This document shows, piece after piece, positions 26,488-32,024 of a stretch of DNA of 32,024 nucleotides. Location of the stretch: the NCBI GenBank assembly GCA_021808665.1, contig JAKBBA010000040.1:1-32024 (forward strand), read 5' to 3'. The notes below the pieces were generated by a model. It was not told where the DNA came from. It saw only the letters and a program-made list of their open reading frames with translations, and searched no databases. This DNA comes from Actinomycetes bacterium. GTDB taxonomy: Bacteria; Actinomycetota; Acidimicrobiia; Acidimicrobiales; Palsa-688. Numbering within the stretch: the first letter of the stretch is position 1; each line of letters starts with the position of its first letter. The position numbers and the translations under genes were made by a program.

Positions 26488-28820
26488 GCCCCGATCCAGT
26501 GCGATCGACGGGTGAGGAAGGAGTCCTGGCCGGCCTCCGGGTTGTGGACGTGAGCGTCGGGCTGGCTGGCCCGGCCTCAGCCCGGCTCCTCGCTGAATTC
26601 GGGGCGGATGTGGTGAAGGTCGAATCTCCGCAGGGAGACACCGCCCGAGAGCGTTCCCCAGCCGGGTTCGCTTCCTGGAACAGGAGCAAACGCTCCGTTG
26701 TTGTCGATCTGGGGGCGCCTGCCGGTCGCGATGGCTTGGAGCGACTGCTGGCGAGTGCGGACATTCTCGTTCACTCGTTCGCCGAAAGCGAAGCGCGCGC
26801 CTTGAATCTTGACGCCGACTCGCTGTCGCGTCGCTTTCCGTCCCTCATCGTAGCGAGAGTCGGGAGCTTCCCCCCGGGTCACCCTGAGGCGAGCCTCCCG
26901 GCGGAGGAACTGCTCGTTCAAGCCCGGATCGGAGCATTGGACGAGCAGGCCGGGGAGCGGGCTGGGCCGGTGTACATCCGCCTCCCGTTTGCCAGCTGGG
27001 GTGCATCTCTTCTTCTGACGGTGGGCGTCCTTGCACGGGTCTATCAGCGCCTTCGAACCGGTCGCTCCCATCCGGTGGAGACAAGTCTGGCCCAAGGGGC
27101 CCTCGTGCCGGCGGCGCTGTACTGGCAGAGAGCGGAGCGTCCTCCCGAATGGATGACCCGGCACTCGCTGCCGAAGGTCAATCCCAGCAGCCAGCTGCTG
27201 ATCTTTGAATGTAGTGATGGAGAATGGCTCACGATTTGCGGAGGGTTCGCCGAGACGGAGCCGGTGCTCGAGGTGCTCGGCGAGCTGGACGAGGTCGACT
27301 TGATCCTCACCGATCTCACCGTCGAGACCCAGAAGCGGTGGCAGCGGGTGTTTCGCTCCCGTACCCGTGCCGAGTGGCTGGAGAAGCTATGGGCGGCTGA
27401 CGTCCCAGTCATGCCTGTCCTCGAGGTCGGAGAGATCTTCGGGCTGGAACAGTCGGCGGCTGTAGGGGCTTCCGTCGAGTGCAGTGATCCTGTTTTCGGC
27501 CCCTCCTTGCAGGTGGGAAGCCTGATCGAGGGGGAGCTGCGTGGCCGGGTCGCTCGACCCGCCCCTCGCCTTGGTGAGCACCAGGATGAGGTCTTCGCTG
27601 ACTGGACGCAACGCTCTACGGTCGAGCCGCCGCCATCACCGCAGACGGCTCGTCCGGGTCCTGAGTCCCTGCCCTTGTCCGGCCTCAAGGTGGTCGACTT
27701 CGGCATGTACGTTGCCGGCCCCTTCGCAGCCCAGTGCCTCGCGGATCTCGGAGCGGACGTCATCAAGGTGGAGCCGGTCTCTGGCGACCGAGCCAGGGGA
27801 CGTTTGAATCAATTCCTGGGATGCCAACGGGGAAAGCGCTCCCTGGCCATCGACTTGCGTAGCGCCTCTGCCGCCCCGGTCGTTGATCGTCTGGTCGAGT
27901 GGGCGGATGTTGTCACCCACAATTTCCGTCCGGGCGCTGCCGCGAGGCGAGGCCTGGATCACAGCACCCTCCTTCGTCGGAACCCGAGGGTGATTCTCGG
28001 GCATGTCTCGGGCTACGGGCTCGAGGGCCCCTGGGCCCATCTTCCTGGATACGACCCGAACGCGCAGGCTCTCTCAGGGTGGGAGTCGGCCCTCACCGCC
28101 CCCGGGAAGCACCCTGCATATCTTCGGAACTCCCTCATGGATCCCTTCACAGGCCTGGGGGCTTGCATCGGAGTCCTAGCCTCTCTGGTCCACATTGAGC
28201 GGACGGGGACCGCTACGCAATCGTCCTCCTCGCTTCTTGCGATCTCTGCGTTGCTGGCCAGTGAGACGTTGCTGCCCCTACCGGATCGTCGCCCGGTGCC
28301 GGTTGCGACCGTGGACGATCAGCAACTCGGTACAGATCCGGGTGACCGCCTGTACGAGACGACGGACGGCTGGATCGCTGTTGCTGTACATGGCGGTGAC
28401 GCCGTGACAACCCTCACTTCCACTTTCGGCGATGACGATCTGCCGTCAGCGATAGGAGGGATGAGTACGGAGGACGCCGCCGAGCGGTTGGCTGCGCACG
28501 GAGTCGCTACGTCGGCCGTGGCCCGGGACAACAAGGACCGCTTCTTCGACGAGGAATTGTCCCGGATGTCCGATCTGGTGGTGCGAACCACGACTGTCGA
28601 CTATGGACGGTTCGACCAACCGGGAGCCTTCTGGTCGCTTCCTGGGCAGCGCCTGCAACTTGACAAGCCGATTCCGGGCCTCGGCGAGCACTCTGTTGAG
28701 ATCCTCCAGCAGTTGGGTTGTGGCTTCGATGAGATCGTGGGGTTGCTCGGAAGCGGGGTTGTGCTCTCCATGAGTGCTGAAGAAAGTGCCGCACCCCAGA
28801 AAGCGGATGGAGGGCAGTGA
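26484..28820 (+). CDS. Fused two-domain CaiB/BaiF CoA transferase
   Basis: A 778-residue tandem of two class III CoA-transferase domains: about residues 15-370 (LAGLRVVDVSVGLAGPASA) and 398-770 (LSGLKVVDFGMYVAGPFAA), joined by a Pro-rich linker (380-395). Aligned by eye with Frc, the C-terminal domain keeps the nucleophile as Asp553 (MDPFTG), whereas the N-terminal domain has Phe169 (PFASWG). The first half is therefore probably structural and the second catalytic; these proteins usually form interlocked dimers, so the fusion may mimic one. It shares this asymmetry with the broken gene at 494-2857. ATG 26484 overlaps the upstream stop by 4 bases, and the end overlaps the crotonase start by 4 bases (GTGA). 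Confidence 0.92.
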   Translation: MSPDPVRSTGEEGVLAGLRVVDVSVGLAGPASARLLAEFGADVVKVESPQGDTARERSPAGFASWNRSKRSVVVDLGAPAGRDGLERLLASADILVHSFAESEARALNLDADSLSRRFPSLIVARVGSFPPGHPEASLPAEELLVQARIGALDEQAGERAGPVYIRLPFASWGASLLLTVGVLARVYQRLRTGRSHPVETSLAQGALVPAALYWQRAERPPEWMTRHSLPKVNPSSQLLIFECSDGEWLTICGGFAETEPVLEVLGELDEVDLILTDLTVETQKRWQRVFRSRTRAEWLEKLWAADVPVMPVLEVGEIFGLEQSAAVGASVECSDPVFGPSLQVGSLIEGELRGRVARPAPRLGEHQDEVFADWTQRSTVEPPPSPQTARPGPESLPLSGLKVVDFGMYVAGPFAAQCLADLGADVIKVEPVSGDRARGRLNQFLGCQRGKRSLAIDLRSASAAPVVDRLVEWADVVTHNFRPGAAARRGLDHSTLLRRNPRVILGHVSGYGLEGPWAHLPGYDPNAQALSGWESALTAPGKHPAYLRNSLMDPFTGLGACIGVLASLVHIERTGTATQSSSSLLAISALLASETLLPLPDRRPVPVATVDDQQLGTDPGDRLYETTDGWIAVAVHGGDAVTTLTSTFGDDDLPSAIGGMSTEDAAERLAAHGVATSAVARDNKDRFFDEELSRMSDLVVRTTTVDYGRFDQPGAFWSLPGQRLQLDKPIPGLGEHSVEILQQLGCGFDEIVGLLGSGVVLSMSAEESAAPQKADGGQ

Positions 28821-29584
28821 GCGAAGTCAACATCGACGCCGATGCTCCCAAGGGCGTCGTTGTCGTCGAGTTCTCTCAGCCTCCTGAAAACCGCATGGAT
28901 GCCGAGTTGATCGCCGCCATCGCAGACTCACTCGAGACCCTTAACCGAGACGAGGGATGCCGGGTTGCGGTCCTCTGCTCGGCGGGCCGCCACTTCTGCG
29001 CGGGCGCATCGCTCAAGCCAAAGCCGGCCACTCGAAGGGTTGCAGGTCGCCACCTTTATGATGAGGCAGCTCGGATCTTCGAGTTCAGCAAGCCTTTGGT
29101 GGCCTGTGTCCAAGGAGCGGCTGTGGGAGGCGGACTCGGTCTCGCTCTGGCGGCCGACTTCCGGGTAGGCGGGGTGAGTTCTCGGCTGACCGCCAACTTC
29201 GCGATGCTCGGATTCCACCACGGGTTCGGTATCACCGAAACCCTTCCCGCAGTGGTAGGTCAACAGCACGCACTGGACCTGCTCTACACGGGCCGGCGGC
29301 TGAGGGGCGAGGAGGCTCTGAGCCTGGGCCTCCTCGACCGACTTGTCGTCGACGACAACAACCTTCGAGACGAGGCGCTGCGCCTGGCATCCGAGATCGC
29401 GGCTGCTGCGCCACTGGCGGTCAGGGCCATCCGCGCCACCATGCGAGCCGGGTTGGCTGAACGTGTGCGCGCAGCGATGGCCCGCGAGAGATCAGAACAG
29501 GAGCGACTGCGGCAGTCGGCCGATTTCAGAGAAGGTCTGGCGGCCTCCGATGAGCGGCGACCTCCTACGTTCCAAGGCCGCTAG
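28817..29584 (+). CDS. Enoyl-CoA hydratase/isomerase (crotonase) family protein
   Basis: A 255-residue crotonase-fold protein. The oxyanion-hole segments are RHFCAGASLK (residues 58-67) and GAAVGGGLGLAL (100-111). NFAMLGFHHGFGITETLP (127-144) is the next helix region. Both glutamates of classical hydratases appear to be absent: the first lies in GGGCELA in rat hydratase and is Gly here; the second lies in QPEILLG and falls at NFAMLG. The protein may therefore be an isomerase, a C-C hydrolase or another crotonase activity. GTG 28817 overlaps the previous stop and has GGAGGG upstream. It is the last gene of the operon, 15 bases from the convergent acyl-CoA dehydrogenase gene. Confidence 0.88.
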   Translation: MSEVNIDADAPKGVVVVEFSQPPENRMDAELIAAIADSLETLNRDEGCRVAVLCSAGRHFCAGASLKPKPATRRVAGRHLYDEAARIFEFSKPLVACVQGAAVGGGLGLALAADFRVGGVSSRLTANFAMLGFHHGFGITETLPAVVGQQHALDLLYTGRRLRGEEALSLGLLDRLVVDDNNLRDEALRLASEIAAAAPLAVRAIRATMRAGLAERVRAAMARERSEQERLRQSADFREGLAASDERRPPTFQGR

Positions 29585-29599
29585 CGCGCCGCCTCAGCA

Positions 29600-30862
29600 T
29601 CAGGCATTCCGGAGACTCTTCCGGAACGGGAGATCGCTAATCGCGCTCGGCTCTCGGGGTAGCCCGAGGACCCGCTCGGCGAGGATGTTCTTCTGGATCT
29701 CGTCGGTCCCGCCGGCGATCGAGACGGCCGGCACGGACACCAGTACTTCACCGATCACCCCGTCGAACGCACCGTCGGCACCGGAGAGCATCCCGTTTGC
29801 TCCGGCGAGGAGAGAGTGAACCGCAGCCGCCTTGCGCGCAAGGTTGCTCGACGCCAGCTTGCCGATCGATCCCTCGGCCCCAGGCGGCCGGCCAAGAGCT
29901 CGTTGCGCCCGAGCCCGCTCGGCAGTCCACGCTGAGACGCTGCGCAGCGTCAGGGCTCGCACCAGCTCCTGGCGGACGACCGAGTCGGCGGCCCGGCCCG
30001 CAGCTCGAGCATGCTCGACGAGAAGGTCGACACGACCAGCTCGCTGGGGATACCACTCGTAGGTCTTGAAGTACTCCGCGGCCTCGGCTCTTGCCTCCTC
30101 AAGGGCAAGACTTTTGGAGTCAGGGGTCGCCGGCCTGCCGGTGCCGGCGAAACGACGTTCATAGTTGAGGGTCGTCAGGGCCACGGTCCAACCCTTATGG
30201 ACCTGACCGACGACGTAGTCGGCGGGAATCACAGCCTCGGTGAGGAACACCTCGTTGAACGATGAATGAAAGTTCATCTGCTTCAACGGTCGAACCTCCA
30301 CGCCCGGCTGATGCATGGGAATCACGAAGTAGGTCACGCCGCGATGCTTCGGGGCGTCCCAGTCCGTACGGGCCAGGAGGATTCCGAAATCTGCATGATG
30401 AGCGCTGGTGTTCCAGACCTTCTGACCGGACACCATCCAGCGGTCTCCGTCACGCACTGCACCGGTGGAGACACCCGCAAGATCCGATCCGGCACCCGGT
30501 TCGCTGAAAAGCTGACACCACTTCTCCGCCCCGGTCAATGTTGGCAGAAGGAAGCGCTCCCGGATGCTGTCCGGTCCATGGGCCAGGATCGTCGGCGCCG
30601 CCAAGGACATGCCGGCGCCGACCGGCAACCCAATCGCACCAGCCCGTTGGATCTCGCTTGCGACGGTGTCGTCGGCCCACAGCGGAAGGCCACGCCCAAA
30701 CCAACGCGCAGGCCAGGACGGGACTGCCCATCGAGCACGCACCAGCCGCTCACGCCACTCCCTCAGGGAGAGGTCAGGATCCCACTCTTGCTCCAACCAG
30801 GACCGGACCTCGGACCGAACCTGCTCCGGCGTGGCTGAGTCCGCTTGGAGATCATCCTGCAT
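29600..30862 (-). CDS. Acyl-CoA dehydrogenase
   Basis: A 420-residue FAD-dependent dehydrogenase that introduces an alpha,beta double bond into an acyl-CoA. CQLFSEPGAGSDLA and GQKVWNTSAHHADFG are the FAD/substrate motifs; the C-terminal GGTDEIQKNILAERVLGLPRE is the typical FAD-binding end. I chose ATG 30862 because GGAG lies ten bases upstream; GTG 30871 is in frame but only one base from that site. No paired subunit lies beside it, although many actinobacterial enzymes of this type are heteromeric. It is on the opposite strand from the main operon, yet operator site 5 (30893-30908) precedes it, which ties it to the same regulon. The product would feed the crotonase or the MaoC pair. Confidence 0.92.
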   Translation of the reverse strand: MQDDLQADSATPEQVRSEVRSWLEQEWDPDLSLREWRERLVRARWAVPSWPARWFGRGLPLWADDTVASEIQRAGAIGLPVGAGMSLAAPTILAHGPDSIRERFLLPTLTGAEKWCQLFSEPGAGSDLAGVSTGAVRDGDRWMVSGQKVWNTSAHHADFGILLARTDWDAPKHRGVTYFVIPMHQPGVEVRPLKQMNFHSSFNEVFLTEAVIPADYVVGQVHKGWTVALTTLNYERRFAGTGRPATPDSKSLALEEARAEAAEYFKTYEWYPQRAGRVDLLVEHARAAGRAADSVVRQELVRALTLRSVSAWTAERARAQRALGRPPGAEGSIGKLASSNLARKAAAVHSLLAGANGMLSGADGAFDGVIGEVLVSVPAVSIAGGTDEIQKNILAERVLGLPREPSAISDLPFRKSLRNA

Positions 30863-30892
30863 TGATTCCACGCTCCGAGACTAGCCTTCTAG

Positions 30893-30908
30893 TCGATACG
30901 CATGTCGA
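30893..30908. promoter_or_regulatory. Operator site 5, before the acyl-CoA dehydrogenase gene
   Basis: TCGATACGCATGTCGA fits the shared consensus, 31 bases upstream of ATG 30862 on the - strand. No clear -35/-10 pair was found here. A second small inverted repeat (GACTAG-CCTT-CTAGTC, 30879-30894) overlaps it by two bases. Confidence 0.65.
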
Positions 30909-31030
30909 GATCTTGGACGCTAGGCGGCCGTGCCTGTTCATCTGCGAGCCATCTGCGGGAGTGGGGGGCTGTGGCGGGGCGGTAGGCCGGTACCCCCGGG
31001 ACCCCGGATCTTCCCTCCGAGGGGGCGTAG
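30909..31030. other. Spacer between operator 5 and the insertion sequence
   Basis: These 122 bases hold no convincing gene. The right part is very GC-rich, with runs of C and G (about 30991-31026) that could fold into a hairpin. Its role is not clear. Confidence 0.3.
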
Positions 31031-31088
31031 TGCCTCATGTCAATAGGTCCGGCTGAGGACGGGTCGTTGCCTCATCGGAAAGGTCCGC
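31031..31088 (+). repeat. Left-end repeat pair of the insertion sequence
   Basis: The outer copy 31031-31051 and the inner copy 31068-31088 both begin TGCCTCAT and end in AGGTCCG; they are 37 bases apart start to start. They are inverted relative to the right-end pair. Confidence 0.65.
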
Positions 31089-31116
31089 GTCGGTTGCGCC
31101 GGGTCTTCACCTCCTT

Positions 31117-31844
31117 TCATGCTGTTCTAGTTGCGGTGGTTGTGAGTTCGACGAAGGGCAGCACGGAGCGGATGTCGTCGATGGCCTCGACGACCCAGCG
31201 CCGGGCCTTGTTCGGTAGCGCCCGGGGCTCGGTCCAGCCAGTGGCCATGTCGGTCAAGGTGAGGGTCTGGCAGAACCGCCCGGCGGCTGACGCCCCGAAG
31301 TGGCGACCAGGTCGGTCTTGGCGAAACCGGGGGCGGTGTCGTCCCAGTCGGCGAAGGTCCGGATCGGGATCTGTCCCTTGAGCAGGCTGCCCGGCTTGGT
31401 GCCCGAGCGGCCCTTGATCTGGAAGCGGCGGCGGTCGGCGGCCAGACGCCGATCGATCGTTGCCGCCGACATTGCTACGAGCTTGGCCTTGATCGCCGGC
31501 TCGAGGACCATCTCGCCGTGGCGCTCCATGGCCTCGACCATCTCGCTCATCACCGCGGCGAGCCGCTTGCCGCAAGGGAAATCCAACAAGCCCCACACGA
31601 CCTGAAGGGCGCCGATCTCGGCGGGGCCGTAGCGCGGCGGGCGAGCCTCGCGTGCCGGTAGCACACGCGCCTGTCCCCGAGGCACCCGCGGGCGTGCCGC
31701 CACGGTGCGCAACGCCCGGCGGGCGTAGTCGCGATGCCAGCCCGTCAACGCGCACAACTCGTCGAGGATCACCCCCTTGGCCGCCCTCGGGGCCCTGCGA
31801 TACCGCAACGCCATCTCCTTGGTAACTGCCTTACGTTCTGCCAT
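31117..31844 (-). pseudogene. Transposase with rve-type catalytic core, frameshifted and truncated
   Basis: From ATG 31844 (- strand) the frame encodes an N-terminal HTH-like region (ILDELCALTGWHRDYARRAL), a second helical region (AATIDRRLAADRRRF) and the start of the DDE core (FAKTDLVA, with the first catalytic Asp). Homology then jumps to another frame (HFGASAAGRFCQTLTLTD, then MATGWTEPRALPNKARRWVVEA), consistent with loss of one G at about 31302. After RSVLPF the protein stops; the second Asp and the Glu of the DDE triad, expected in a DSDNGxEF segment, are missing. The gene cannot make an active transposase. The family is an integrase-core (rve) type; I cannot assign the IS family with certainty. 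Confidence 0.8.
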
Positions 31845-31870
31845 CGAAAGCCCCAGGAGGTGGCCGACAC

Positions 31871-31927
31871 GCGGACCCTCACAGATGAGGCATCAGCCCC
31901 CTCCTCGCGGACCTTATAGATGAGTCA
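31871..31927 (-). repeat. Right-end repeat pair of the insertion sequence
   Basis: The inner copy 31871-31892 and the outer copy 31907-31927, read on the - strand, begin TGCCTCAT and TGACTCAT and end in GGTCCGC. The spacing between them (35-36 bases) matches the left-end pair. Confidence 0.65.
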
Positions 31928-31987
31928 TCTGGGGTGGAATGCTCTAGTGCTGCGTCTTGTAAATAGGTTGGGGCTAGGATTGGCATC

Positions 31988-32024
31988 ATGTTGACGATGC
32001 GTGGTGCCCCGCCGTTGTTGATGA
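31988..32024 (+). CDS. Start of a further gene, truncated by the window edge
   Basis: ATG 31988 opens a frame that runs to the window edge and encodes MLTMRGAPPLLM. The start resembles the first residues of some actinobacterial IS630-type transposases as I recall them, and an insertion sequence lies next to it, but 12 residues are not enough for a family call. Confidence 0.3.
   Translation, partial: MLTMRGAPPLLM

Larger units (their letters stand above)
31031..31927 (-). mobile_element. Internally deleted insertion sequence, about 0.9 kb, with tandem terminal repeats
   Basis: Each end has two tandem copies of one motif, TGCCTCAT followed by five or six variable bases and AGGTCCG. The left copies start at 31031 and 31068; the right copies, on the - strand, end at 31892 and 31927. 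Between them lies a frameshifted and 3'-truncated transposase. The element is therefore a non-autonomous derivative that kept both ends. No target duplication is obvious. It marks the right limit of the catabolic cluster. Confidence 0.7.

Noticed and set aside
1..32024. CRISPR arrays, rRNA, tRNA or phage genes
   Set aside because: No regularly spaced direct repeats, no rRNA-like stretch, no complete tRNA cloverleaf and no structural phage genes were seen.

Overview
The window is high-GC DNA with tightly packed genes, mostly on the + strand and often joined by 4-base ATGA overlaps. The gene families suggest an actinobacterium (Actinomycetota): a luciferase-like oxidoreductase of the F420-dependent type, a paired MaoC-type dehydratase resembling mycobacterial HadA/HadB, a FadD19-like acyl-CoA synthetase, several CaiB/BaiF CoA transferases and a fused LivH-LivM permease. 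The species cannot be named from the sequence alone.

Layout. Positions 1-442 hold the 3' part of a metallophosphoesterase. Positions 494-2857 hold a two-domain CaiB/BaiF CoA-transferase gene broken by two opposite frameshifts. From about 2868 to 30908 there is one large catabolic cluster: (i) CaiB-like protein and Rieske oxygenase (3106-5640); (ii) lipoprotein solute-binding protein, SDR and amidohydrolase (6005-9386); (iii) fused ABC permease, two ATPases, amidohydrolase, SDR, D-aminoacylase-like protein and two MaoC-type proteins (9566-18052); (iv) a TetR regulator on the - strand (18088-18816), divergent from LLM oxidoreductase, two acyl-CoA ligases, aldehyde dehydrogenase, a second D-aminoacylase-like protein, a fused CoA transferase and a crotonase (18956-29584); (v) an acyl-CoA dehydrogenase on the - strand (29600-30862). 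The right edge carries an internally deleted insertion sequence (31031-31927) and the first codons of another gene.

Main discovery. Five intergenic regions, one in front of each block (i)-(v), contain a 16-bp palindrome fitting TCGAYANNNNTRTCGA: 2897-2912, 5951-5966, 9450-9465, 18914-18929 and 30893-30908. In three of them the palindrome starts on the last base of a plausible -10 box, and in a fourth it overlaps the -10. The copy at 18914 is a perfect palindrome between the TetR gene and its divergent neighbour. I infer that this TetR protein represses the whole cluster, including its own gene, until a pathway intermediate appears, and that the sites mark the limits of the regulon. The broken CoA-transferase gene and the insertion sequence lie outside.

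How the genes may work together (inference). The binding protein and ABC transporter import a carboxylated or cyclic organic substrate. Ligases and CoA transferases activate it. The Rieske oxygenase, LLM oxidoreductase, SDRs and aldehyde dehydrogenase oxidise it. The amidohydrolases hydrolyse or decarboxylate it. The acyl-CoA dehydrogenase, crotonase and MaoC pair carry out beta-oxidation-like steps. The substrate is not identifiable from the sequence.
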